Source: Emydura subglobosa
Lineage: Eukaryota; Chordata; Testudines; Chelidae
Direction of reading: 5' to 3'
DNA: 64,000 nt
Assembly (NCBI GenBank): GCA_007922225.1
Contig: ML679995.1
Coordinates: 1,699,653-1,763,652, forward strand
Shown here: piece by piece, positions 43,421-53,219 of the stretch
How the letters are laid out: every line of letters starts with the position of its first letter
Numbering within the stretch: position 1 is the first letter of the stretch
Program-made: the position numbers and the translations under genes
The notes under the pieces: model-generated
What the model saw: the letters and a program-made list of their open reading frames with translations, nothing else
Databases searched by the model: none
What the model was told of the DNA's origin: nothing

Positions 43421-45146
43421 TTTTATGGACCTACAGAGAAAGCTGACAAGGGAGCATGTGTTACCTCTAGAGGCTACAGAGCCAGTGTAACTTACATTTA
43501 GCTATGAGCTAACTGCTCTAACCTGGGATTGTATCTCATTTAGAAGGAGAGACTGGGGCAGCATGTAGTGAGCTAAGGGTTCTGAATTCTTGCCTGACTT
43601 AACTGGGCTTATGGGGAGAAGATGGTGCCCTAGAGAGCACGAGCCATAATGAGCGCCAGGAAATGGATATTTATATGCTGATCCCAATCCCTGTACCACC
43701 ACTTTGGATACAGGCTACAGTCTTTTTGAAAGGCCTGAGACATGCCATTTCTCAAAGGTGTTCAGGGGACACACCATACATACTATGCTCATGCCATAAA
43801 AGCTGAAAAATCGCCTCTGAAAAAAGAGCAAAGGCGATTTGTTTTGACATGTGTTAAAGTATAGACAATGTTATCTTGAAAACTTATATTTGAAGGTCTA
43901 TAACAGAAACAAAAGGTGCAAGTGTCCCTTTTACAGACTATTAGTTTACTGTCAAATAGCTTTCATTTAAAATTGATTCATAGTATTTCAAACACTATTT
44001 ACAATATTTTATACTATTTTAAATGTGTTTTGTGTGCACTAAATGTCTGATTTACTAAGAAAAGTGGATGGTGCTCTCTCTTTGAAATTGATTGGGGACT
44101 ATCATCATCCATTTATCAGGGTTTCACATATAATAGCCTGAGGATTAACTCCGTATAAAGCTTTCTGAAAAGTCCTGAAAAGACTGAACTCTGGCCTGTA
44201 CTTCAGGAAAGTTCAGCTGAGGTGCAGGAGGAAGGGGAGTGTATAGTTATAGAGAATATTGCCTGAGCATGTCCTTGTTACACTACCAAAAGCAGCCAAG
44301 CCATTGAAGGATGTATCAATTTTGCTTTCAAACCTTACAATAGCATTACAGATATCCCCATCCTGCTATAAATTAAAAACAGCTTTTCAAAAATATAATT
44401 TTGCAAAACTATCGGTATACAACACACACTAAGTTCTTTCCAAACCCACATTTCAAAAAAGAAAAAATCCAAAAGGATTTTTTGATCAAAAAAGGAAAAT
44501 GATCCAAAATAATGAGTTAAAGCAGAAATAACTAACAATGAATATTTTTTCATCTAACTGTATTAAAGAATATGCTGAGAATAAAGTCAATATTAGGAAT
44601 AATACACAAAACTTGGCTACATTTTAACAGGTGCATTGACATGATTTCAACCTCCAAATCTTCTCCTCAAAAAAAACAAACCCCCATTTAAAAAGTCACA
44701 TGATACTCTTAAAAATCATGTAATGGTCTGACAGTTATCCAAACAGAAGAAAACTCAGAGTGAAGACTGAAATATATTCCATCCAACTCTCCCACTCTCC
44801 ATAGTTACTACAGAGCTCTGAAAATTTTGGATGATCTCAAATCTTATGTGCCTACTACACTGGTAACACAAAACTAGGTTAAAAGATGAGTTTCAGACTT
44901 CACTCTTAATCTTGTAAGGTTAAGGTCTTGATAAGATTCTTTACGGCAGAAGCCTACATTTAGAGAACTCTTCCTGACCTTTAAAACCTGCTAGTTTGAC
45001 ATCAGACCTAGATGTCACTTTCTGCAAGGCAGTTCTAACAAAGGAATATTGTCCAGGTGTACCAGCCTATCTATGCTAACTAACCACACAATGAAAGGAC
45101 ATTAGTTCAAGAGAAAATGTGTTGAGAGAAAAAATGTCATTCTTAC
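43421..45146. other. unassigned sequence with a short hairpin
   Basis: A perfect 9-bp inverted repeat AAATCGCCT / AGGCGATTT (43808-43816 and 43832-43840) encloses a purine-rich loop. The rest is AT-rich with no repeat or exon I can support. Confidence 0.4.
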
Positions 45147-45204
45147 AACACTGGGAGGCAGCAGTGGGCAATGGTTTCTTCTCTACTTCTTCCGTAAATG
45201 AATA
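45147..45204 (-). CDS. candidate 58-nt internal exon
   Basis: On the minus strand an excellent acceptor (GCTTTTTCTTTTGTCTTCCCTTTTAG) precedes the block, and the donor GTAAGAATG follows it. The frame that starts in phase 0 reads YSFTEEVEKKPLPTAASQC and ends with one base of the next codon. Phase 0 is exactly what the upstream candidate exon (47559-47632) leaves. The peptide is charged and unlike any mobile-element protein in the window. I do not recognise the gene. Confidence 0.55.
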
Positions 45205-46870
45205 CTAAAAGGGAAGACAAAAGAAAAAGCACAGATGGATAATATATTGAAAGTAACCTTATGAAACAGTATTTCCAGAACATAACAAGCTTACGCTCTG
45301 AGAATACATCAGGGTGAGATAGGGGGTTAAAGTACAAAATAGTATTTTCCTTAATACCCAAATATAGAACATGTTCCTAGAAAAGTAAAACTTTGCACCG
45401 TTCCATGCCAAATATCTGTTAATGGCTACACACAAGGCCTGGGTAAAGTCTTATCTACTTTAAAAGCTCAAGACAAAAATTTTGAATTTGGGGGCCTCAA
45501 ATTAAGCACCTAAATCCATAGTCAGTCACCTAAAATACAAATAGTCTAAGTTTCAGGATGCGGGTGCTTAGCAGTGTGAGAATGAGACCATTTATATTTT
45601 AGATGCCTAAATATGAATTTGAGGTACCCATGTTTGAAACCTTTGGCTTGAATCTTGGGCAATGTTGGTTGTGGGGACAGGAAAAGAGCTAGATATTTAG
45701 TGTGCTCATTAGTAGGGCAATACCCAGAACACACTTTCTGCAGAGTCTGGAAACATCCAGCAACATGAAGGATTTTTCATCCTATTTAACACCACATTGG
45801 AGTACAAAGAGATTCCATTTAACCACTTTTGGCTTATTCCAAAAATGTCTGCTACAGCATTCAAGGTATTCCCCAGAGAGGCGATTATGATATTATTTTG
45901 GCTGCCTCCTCCCAGCTGTACCACACCAATAATTCAAAAGTAATTAAGTGATCTGTCTGAGATTAGAGACAGAAGATAAACAGAATAATTTCTAATCATA
46001 CTACGTTGAACAACAAGAACACAACCATCACCATCCAAGAGCTGGGAAAAAGGACACCAAGTCAGTGTAAACTGCAAGTTTTGAAACTGATTCCTCAGCC
46101 AGTGCAGCACACTCACCACCAGCAGGGCTAGCTCACAATAAATGAGGTCGTAAACACAGGAATGCCCTTTCTACCGACTATCAAAAAGCTGAATAGGTAA
46201 ACACAGAGAGAAGGAATAGGGTGGATGAGCAGATGACACATCAAAGAACTGGGGATTTCATCCCAGTTCATGCGAGTTTCTTTATCTACTAAGAATTTGA
46301 TGAATCACTGGGGGGCACCTATGTGTATCTGGCACCAGAATTCCTCTGACGCAACTCACAGCTTTCAATCCAGGAGCAGGAATATATTGCAGCAATATTA
46401 CTGAAAAGTCATAAGCTCACATGACTTGCTTCTTCTTCAGATTCAGAGATACCAAGAAGCTCCAGAGCTATTTCTGGAAGTGCTCACTGAAGCCAGAAGA
46501 AGCTACACACAAACCATTTTTTATCCAGTTAAATACTGCTGTGTGACTGGGTCAGACTTAAAATCTGCCTGTATTCTTGATTTGCACAATGAATCCACTG
46601 ACTGACATAGTTAATGGAAGAAAGCTAAGTTAAGGGTACAACACATTGTCCCTGAACTTCAACCCCTATTTATATCACCAAGAGAATCTTTTAGCAATAC
46701 TCTCCTAGTAAGTGAAGAGGCATGTATTCCACCTCTGATTAACACTATATTTACATCTACCATTGTTGGAATTAACAAATTCCCTAAAAGCAAGAAACCA
46801 AATCCATCAACCAGATGCATATTACTTTCAATAAAACAAGTCTCCTTTGCTCGTTATGCAAAATATATAC
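45205..46870. other. unassigned sequence, probable intron
   Basis: It lies between two phase-compatible candidate exons, so it is probably intron. A plus-strand open stretch after CTTGCTTCTTCTTCAG (46438) runs about 54 codons, but has no donor and no CpG. I do not call it. Confidence 0.4.
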
Positions 46871-46873
46871 TAA

Positions 46874-47158
46874 GGCCTAGTCTACACTGCCCCACACTGG
46901 GTCGACATGAGATATGGTAGTTACATATGTAACTAGCATATCTCACGTCAACATACTTTCTACACAATGCAGTGACTTCACGACACTATGTCTACACAAC
47001 AGTGTCTCCTGTCAACGCTGCCTTCTGCCTTTCGGGAAGGTGGACCAATTGAGTCAATGGGAGAGTTCTCTCCCATCAACTGAGCAGGTCTACACAGACC
47101 CACTCAAATCGATGCCACTGCATCAATGCCTGCCACTTTGACAGTGTAGACATGCCCA
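46874..47158 (+). mobile_element. Harbinger-like MITE, copy D, with TAA TSD
   Basis: The ends GGCCTAGTCTACACTG and, in reverse complement, TGGGCATGTCTACACTG are inverted repeats. TAA is duplicated at 46871-46873 and 47159-47161, the canonical Harbinger target. The interior differs from copies A-C (CATATCTCACGTCAACATAC, CTGTCAACGCTGCCTTCTGC), so it is another subfamily. An internal palindrome, ATATGGTAGTTACATATGTAACTAGCATAT, lies near 46912-46941. Confidence 0.85.
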
Positions 47159-47161
47159 TAA

Positions 47162-47558
47162 AAACCGAAGTGTTCCTTTTTTGGCTTTAGATAAGACCTA
47201 ACAGCCTGAGACATCACTGCTCTCCTAACTGCCTTATCCTGCTGTCTGGCAGAGGCAGAGTTTTACACTCGCTTTGCATCTAAGTATGATACAAAAATAA
47301 ATTTCCCCTCAATTTTCACATACTGCAGCCTAACTTTCTATCATATGTAAAACTTCTTATTCTGGCTGGCATTAAACACTACACATAAGGGAATAAGAAG
47401 AGTTCAATGAAAAACTTGCAAATGAAGGAAAATTGTAATAATTACCTAAAATTAACTGTCATGGAAATTCTGCATAACACTACAGTACACTGGTGCATTT
47501 TGGATCAGAATCGTACTTTAATTATAGAGGCCACATGCTTCAAGTGACGTTTACTCAC
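47162..47558. other. unassigned sequence, probable intron
   Basis: I see no repeat or exon. It follows the donor side of the 47559 candidate exon, so it is probably intron. Confidence 0.4.
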
Positions 47559-47632
47559 CTCGCCACAATCTCCCAACGAGTTTATCTGTTCTAGTTTTTT
47601 AGTCCAATATCTGGCTTCCTCCTCAGGGATAT
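47559..47632 (-). CDS. candidate 74-nt internal exon
   Basis: On the minus strand ATTCCTTTACTGTTGCTATAG is a good acceptor, and GGCGAG followed by GTGAGTAAACG is a near-consensus donor. The block opens with two bases (AT) that complete a codon, then reads [15 protein letters not shown] and INSLGDCGE, ending in phase 0. It keeps CpGs at both ends of the block. The acidic, helix-forming peptide is typical of a conserved cytoplasmic protein, but I cannot name the gene. The next exon in the gene would be 45147-45204. Confidence is good that it is an exon, low for identity. Confidence 0.62.
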
Positions 47633-47854
47633 CTATAGCAACAGTAAAGGAATCTGTTATTCACACCAAATTAGATATTAAGCAAGCTATGGGTTTTTTA
47701 AATAATAGATTTTCATTTAACAGCACTTAAAACAGTGATGACATTCCAAGAGAACAGGTGGGGTTTTTTAAAAGCACAGTACAAAGACAGCCTTCATTTT
47801 GAAATTCACTGAATGACCTCTATTAGCATCAAATATAAAATAAGTTTTTAAATA

Positions 47855-48015
47855 CAGTAAAACCTGCCAAGAGCAACCACTCAGGGAGTTAGCAGATGTG
47901 GTCACTTGTAAGAGGTGGTCTCTCTTCAAAGGTTTGCACACCAGACAGAAGTGGTGTTCTGTGGCCTTTACAAGTAGTCACTCATGACAGGTGGGCTCTA
48001 CGGCAGGTTTTACTG
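47855..48015 (+). mobile_element. Tc1/mariner-type MITE with perfect inverted repeats
   Basis: The termini CAGTAAAACCTGCC and its exact reverse complement GGCAGGTTTTACTG bound a 161-bp non-coding body. TA flanks both sides (47853-47854 and 48016-48017), the Tc1/mariner target. CAGT-initial ends suggest the pogo/Tigger branch (inference). Confidence 0.88.
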
Positions 48016-48017
48016 TA

Positions 48018-48660
48018 ATAATTTAGTTCCAGCTCTCGAGATAAACACATTTAGTTTATCATTACTTAACCAAATACAAACACACACAGAGCAAAAAAAA
48101 AAAAAAAAAAAATTTGCAAAATCTGGCTTGTTTATACTATTATAAGAAATACGAGTCATTAAAAGATCATGAACCAACACACACTTGGAAACACAACATG
48201 ATGTGGCCAAGGGCCTCTTCTCCAGAGATTTCTCCCTTTAACCCCAAAAGAACAATGCTTCTAACTACCCCTCCTATAGAGTACATTTTCCCTAATGGCA
48301 TATCAGGGTGTGTGCAAGCATCCACAAGGTAGTAATATCACCCCAGTTTTCTTTTGTAGGCCATAAACTGGATATTCAGAGGCAATTGATGTTACTGGAA
48401 TAATTTCTGCTAGAGTAACAGGGTGTTTTAACCACTGTGCCGTGAAAATGTAACTGTATGGTAAACTAAAAGTTCTCCTTCCTCTTCTAGAGATTGGACT
48501 GTTCAGTTACACAATTAACACACTTAGGCTTGTCAGCTGAATGATTGCAGCTGACAGTTTAGTACCCCTTGTTTCAGTAACTATTTTCTATTTCAAAATT
48601 TAAAACAAAAACATTTTGTTACTGTAATAAATAATAGATCATGGAATTTGTCATTTTCAG
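48018..48660. other. unassigned sequence with poly-A tract
   Basis: A 20-base poly-A lies at 48093-48112. No other feature is seen before the candidate acceptor at 48660. Confidence 0.4.
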
Positions 48661-48854
48661 AGAGAATCATCTTCCTAGGAAAAAGAGACAATCACCTGCC
48701 CTCGAGAGATGAACAAACACAGATATACCCAGCACGGAGAGCCAGAGAGTCACTGTCATCGAGGACCGCAATTTCACAGAATGACTCTCAAGTTACAACT
48801 AAAGTGACAAACGTAAAAGCCGCAATTCTAGATGATACTGAGGAGACACAATGA
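48661..48854 (+). CDS. candidate terminal coding exon, plus strand
   Basis: A plus-strand acceptor (AATTTGTCATTTTCAG) precedes an open frame starting with two bases of a split codon, then RIIFLGKRDNHLPSRDEQTQ and on to a TGA at 48852. The last residues are LDDTEETQ. The 63-codon piece is rich in charged and polar residues and keeps six CpGs in a CpG-poor area. A plausible 3' UTR with a poly-A signal follows. No upstream plus-strand exon was found, and the nearby exon candidates are on the other strand, which weakens the case. It could be a terminal exon of a convergent gene. Confidence 0.35.
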
Positions 48855-49464
48855 GCTATAACAGTAACTAAGACTGCTGTGGCTTAACTCAAAGACATCG
48901 TGTAAGAGAGAATTATTGAGGTCACTTCAGAAACTTCAGAGTGATGCAGAATTTAATCCAGCAAGGAGAAGCCCTGGAAGAAAACAATAGGAAAGGAAAT
49001 GCACTGTTCCGAGTGTAATCGCACCAAAGCCCCTTCCCAGAATGCTTAACAAAATGATAACACTTCTACAAATGAGGTTTTAGAAAAATAAGCATAATTT
49101 TTGCATAACACATTTTTAAAAAATCATAAATATGAAGAGTAGAATTTAGCTTTGGTGTCTGCTTTCTAATGATCCTTCATTCTTATTTCAAAATAGGACA
49201 TTTTCTCTTGGGGAATTTGCTTTTTCACAGTTTGTAAGTATTAATGAGGGGAGGGAAAAGCACCAGAGTTCATCCCACCCCATCCTAGAAAAAAGAGGCA
49301 GCACAAGTTTTTCAGCACTGCTCCAGCTGATCATCACCACCACTACACACTTGTACTCAAGTGACAATTTCCAAACCAGAGAAACAAAAAGGAGAATTAC
49401 TACTACTCATAACACTCATAACTTTATATTTTCAAGAATGTAGTTACAAACCAACAAGTGTTCG

Positions 49465-49531
49465 GTCTTGTTTGAAAGAATAAGACACCATTCAGTGTCA
49501 GTCTTGTTTGAAAGAATAAGACACCATTCAG
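49465..49531 (+). repeat. 36-bp tandem duplication
   Basis: GTCTTGTTTGAAAGAATAAG followed by ACACCATTCAG occurs at 49465-49495 and again at 49501-49531. The first copy is followed by TGTCA, giving a period of 36 bp. The two copies are identical over 31 bases. Confidence 0.95.
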
Positions 49532-49976
49532 AGCAAATTTTGGACTAGACAGGACACTGTCTACTATTATCCAAGTGAAGCTGGCAAATCCTGAGCAGTG
49601 TTTCAAGTTTGAGCCACCAAAAGAAGTTATAAAAAACAGCAAAGGGGACCACATGGCAGTACAACGAAGCACATGAATAAAATGTGAACTCAAATTAGAC
49701 ATTAAAAGAAATGTGGAATCTAAATCCTTTATCTATGGTTTGTTAGCTTCAAATTAAATTCAATTTAATTACTTTATTTTTATATTAATTTAATATATTG
49801 TTTGGTTGTGTTTTATTTGAATTATTCAATTTTAATTAATATATTTTGCGTTTATTTTAGAACCTGATTTTATTTTCGTTTGCTGTAAATGTAACATGAG
49901 CAGTAATATACAAACCAAATAGCTGTTCCATAAAGTGTTTTCAAATGGACGATCACTATGACAAGGTGATATACAA

Positions 49977-49982
49977 AATAAA
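49977..49982 (+). promoter_or_regulatory. candidate poly-A signal
   Basis: The hexamer AATAAA is followed within 20-40 bases by a T/G-rich stretch. The call depends on the plus-strand exon being real, since the hexamer is common by chance. Confidence 0.3.
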
Positions 49983-50003
49983 CATATTATTGTATTGATA
50001 AAA

Positions 50004-50689
50004 GTTTTCTTTTTTTGTTAGGTTTATAATAGTTTATTTTTTAATATTTCTCTTGTTCTGTCCATTGACAGTATGTCTAAATCAGGTTTTATTAACTCTG
50101 GTCCTCCGGGATCTCCAGCCATACAGGTTTTTGTTCCAACCAGCAAATAATTGTTTTTATTAAAATCCATTAGTTTTCCCTGCATATAGAATTCTCATGT
50201 GCCTTAGACTTTAGTATGAGCTAGGACATTTAAGTATGCAATATTAAGCAGAGTAGTGTACATTTTAAAACAAATTATTTAATGCTGGTTGGATTAAAAG
50301 TGTGACTATTGGATGTCACCAAGGACTAAAGATGAGAGTCCCTGCCATAAGCACTGACCACCTTGAATCTCACTCTTTGCGGCTGTAAATATCACTCTTA
50401 AGGACAACCAACCTTTGTCATCTCTGTAAGCCATGAAGCTATTGCTAGGCAACTACAGCAATGGGCTAGCAGGCCAACCCACAGACATTAGATGCCTGAA
50501 AGGATAGACTAAAAATAAAAAAAGAGAGCAGAGTGTCTGTTTGAACAGACAAACAGAATTGCTGCTTCATCTACATGGTAGGCAGAGAAAGTAAGGTACA
50601 GGAGTGCCACAGTGGTGATTAGCAGCTGGACCACGACCAAAAGTCTTTATCCAGGATGTATGGCAATGTACCCTAAAAGCCATCTCAGC
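50004..50689. other. unassigned sequence with a possible ancient repeat
   Basis: At 50085-50160 the text CTGGTCCTCCGGGATCTCCA and ACAGGTTTTTGTTCCAACCA resembles a motif seen near the ends of old vertebrate repeats. The partner GCTGGTTGGATTAAAAG near 50284 is in inverted relation. Otherwise nothing is seen. Confidence 0.3.
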
Positions 50690-50970
50690 GGCACGGGCGC
50701 AAGCAAACAGAGCTGAAACAGGGGAGTCTGAGTGGGCCTTAAAGGCAGTGGGTGAGTTTTGTGGAGTTGTGTCTTTGTTTTTGTTTCTTTTTTTTCTCCC
50801 TCCCCAGTTTGCAGGAGCTGGTACTGGGTGGTGTACTGAGATCAGCTGAACCTAATTAGGGGGCGGGGCTTCCCTAATTAGGGGTCCTGTAAGGGCAGCC
50901 ACTCAATCAAGCAGCAACAGCTGCAGCGGAACAGGAACCAGCACATAGAGCTGAAAACAGGGGAATGTGA

Positions 50971-51741
50971 ATGGGAGTTTGGAGAGGGCGTGTGTGGTGT
51001 TCTGGTATTGTTGGGGTGATGGGGGGTTGTTTTGGTGGGTTTTTTTGTTTTTGTGTCTCACTGACAGGAAGTGGGGGGGAAAGACTGACAGATACAGAGG
51101 CAGTAGTGGTAGTCACTCAAGCAGTGGAAGACAACGAAGATGACTGGATGTGGAAGCTGCGGAATGTATATGATCCTAGAGGGGGTACCTCAAAACAGCT
51201 TTGTTTGTATGAAGTGCCGCCTCATAGAGCTGATGGAAGAGAAGATTCGAGGGTTGGAAATACAGGTGGAAACTCGGCTGAGTTTAAAAGGGGGTTCAAG
51301 AAGATGATGGAGCAAAGGAATGAGGAGGCTAAAGGGAAAAACCCAAACCTGCAGATGGAAGCAGGACCGACAAACTCTGAAGGGAGAATGCTGGAAAGTG
51401 GCCAGTGGAAGCATGTGACTGCAAGAACCCGGCAGAGGAAAAGACGGACTAGTGAAGAAGAAATACAGCTCAGAAACTGGTTTGTGGAGTTGGAAAATGA
51501 AGAAGGGGCACAGAAGGTGGTTACTGAGGCAGGAGGGCAAGGAAGAAGAGAAGAGCAGCTAGTCCTATACAAAGAATGGATGAGCCAATGGAGATACCAC
51601 CAAATAAGAGCCCCAAGAGGATACACGAACGGTTGCAGAGGATTACAAAGGAGAATAGTAGAAGAGATGACTTGCAGCCAGAAAGAACAGGGGATAGGCC
51701 AGAGAATCGCACCGTCACCAGGAAAAAGCAAGTCTACATGA
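50971..51741 (+). CDS. CR1 ORF1 protein, 5' part, intact frame
   Basis: This is a 256-codon open frame and the longest plus-strand frame in the window. After a hydrophobic, Gly-rich start it is strongly charged (REEQ, KKMMEQRNEEAKGKN, RTRQRKRRTSEEE), as expected of the RNA-binding or coiled-coil part of CR1 ORF1. The usual N-terminal Cys motif survives only in part (RGGTSKQLCLYEVP near residue 75, out of its normal frame). The esterase-like end follows in another frame (LIVLHVSTNDIA, about 51890-51930). The true start may lie downstream of the first codon. Such proteins bind LINE RNA in a particle with pol. Confidence 0.6.
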   Translation: MGVWRGRVWCSGIVGVMGGCFGGFFCFCVSLTGSGGERLTDTEAVVVVTQAVEDNEDDWMWKLRNVYDPRGGTSKQLCLYEVPPHRADGREDSRVGNTGGNSAEFKRGFKKMMEQRNEEAKGKNPNLQMEAGPTNSEGRMLESGQWKHVTARTRQRKRRTSEEEIQLRNWFVELENEEGAQKVVTEAGGQGRREEQLVLYKEWMSQWRYHQIRAPRGYTNGCRGLQRRIVEEMTCSQKEQGIGQRIAPSPGKSKST

Positions 51742-52389
51742 TTGGGACTCCCTGCTGAGAAGAACAGACAGGCCTGTAACCCCAGAACTAATGCGGAAAA
51801 CAGAAGGGTGTGCTCTCTGCCAGGTGCTAAGATACGGGATGTGGACCTGAGGCTAAAGAGGATCCTAACGGGAGCAGGAAAGAATCCACTGATAGTCCTT
51901 CATGTGAGTACAAATGATATAGCTAGATTCTAGCTGGAACTTATCAATAGGGGACTGCCAGGCTGGGGAAGACTCTTAAGGAAACTGAGGACAACAGAGG
52001 TGTGACAAGATTCTGAAGATCAACAGATGGCTCAGGCAGTGGTGCTATAAGGAGGGTTTTGGGATGTATGGTCACTGGGAGGAATTCATGGACAGAGAAC
52101 TGTTCTCTTGGGATGGACTTCTCCTGAGTAAGGAGGGAAATGCACTTCTAGGATGGAGGCTGGCACAACTGATTAAGAGAGCTTTAAACTAGGGAGTTGG
52201 GGGAGATGCCCACGTAATCTCCATGCCTGATTTTAGCATTGAGAGGGAGGAAAATGAAGTAAGAAAGGACACAGCAGTGGGGAGCAGAATGGACATTAAG
52301 AGGAAGGGTAGTGTAGATACCATCAAATAGGCAATATTGGCAGTAGAATGACTGTGCCGAATCGGGTAAGGAACGTGAGTGAAGCCAAA

Positions 52390-53215
52390 CAGCAAAAATT
52401 AAGATGTTTGTATACCAATTCGAGGAGCCTGGGTAACAAAATGGAGGAACTAGAGCTACTGGTAGAGGAAGTGAAACAAGATATTGTAGGGATAACAGAA
52501 ACATAGTGGAATAGTAGTCACGACTGGTGTACAAGTACTGAAGGGTATGTGCTGTTTAGAAAAGACAGATAAAGGCAAGGTGGTGGAGTAGCATTGTATG
52601 TCAATGATGAGGTAGACTGTAAAGAAAGTTGAAGTGATGGAATTGATAAGACAGAATCTGAGTGATAAAAATCACACTGGGGAAGAAAACAACTAGAGTT
52701 TCCTCTGAGATGGTCTGTAGCACACCCCAAGCACTACCAGGATCTGATGTGGACATGAATAGAGCCTCTTTAAGACTTTTAATGAAGTAAATATTACTGG
52801 GAACTGTGAGATTATGGGAAACTAATTCCCCAAATATAGATTGGAGGACAAGTGCTAGTGGTAATAATAGGGCCCAGATTTTCCTGGATGTGATAGCTGA
52901 CAGATTCATTCATCAAATTACTGAAACAAGAGGGGATGCCATTTTAGATTTGATATTGGTGAGTAGTGAGGATGTCGTAGAAAAACTGGTTGTAGGGGAC
53001 AACCTTGGTTCGAGGGACCATGAGCTAATTCAGTTCAAACTACATGGAAGGATAAACAAAAATAGATCTGTAACTAGGGTCTTTGACGTCAAAAGGGCTA
53101 ACTTAAAAAAATTAAGGGAATTGGTTGGGGAAGTGGACTGGACTGAAGAACTCATGGATAAAGGTGGAGAAGGCTTGGAATTACTTCAAGTCAAAGTTGC
53201 AGGAACTATCTGAAG
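52390..53215 (+). pseudogene. CR1 endonuclease region
   Basis: Fragments are LRCLYTNSRSLGNKMEELEL, VKQDIVGITET (the catalytic Glu box), GYVLFRKDR and GGGVALYVND. The frame at 52806-53213 holds FLDVIADRFIHQITETRGDA, ILDLILVSSEDVVEK, then DHELIQFKL, the distal EN boxes. The segment with YRPPNQ and GDFN is lost or scrambled near 52650-52800. The domain nicks target DNA in active elements. Confidence 0.8.
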
Positions 53216-53219
53216 CCTG

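Larger units (their letters stand above)
48855..50003 (+). other. possible 3' UTR of the plus-strand exon
   Basis: No coding frame is seen. The sequence is AT-rich (notably 49740-49870) and ends with AATAAA at 49977-49982 followed by a T-rich stretch (GTTTTCTTTTTTTGTTAGG). That layout fits a 3' UTR and cleavage region. A 36-bp tandem duplication lies inside. Confidence 0.3.

Noticed and set aside
43502..43702. Minus-strand block with good donor (GTAAGTTAC near 43493) and acceptor-like CAATCCCAG
   Set aside because: The 27-nt block between them has stops in all usable frames.
46438..46600. Plus-strand acceptor followed by about 54 open codons
   Set aside because: No donor, no CpG and no poly-A signal nearby. 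Open runs of this length are expected by chance in 64 kb.
51222..51731. Minus-strand open frame of 169 codons, apparently membrane-like
   Set aside because: It is antisense to CR1 ORF1. The hydrophobic look comes from reading a purine-rich gene backwards.
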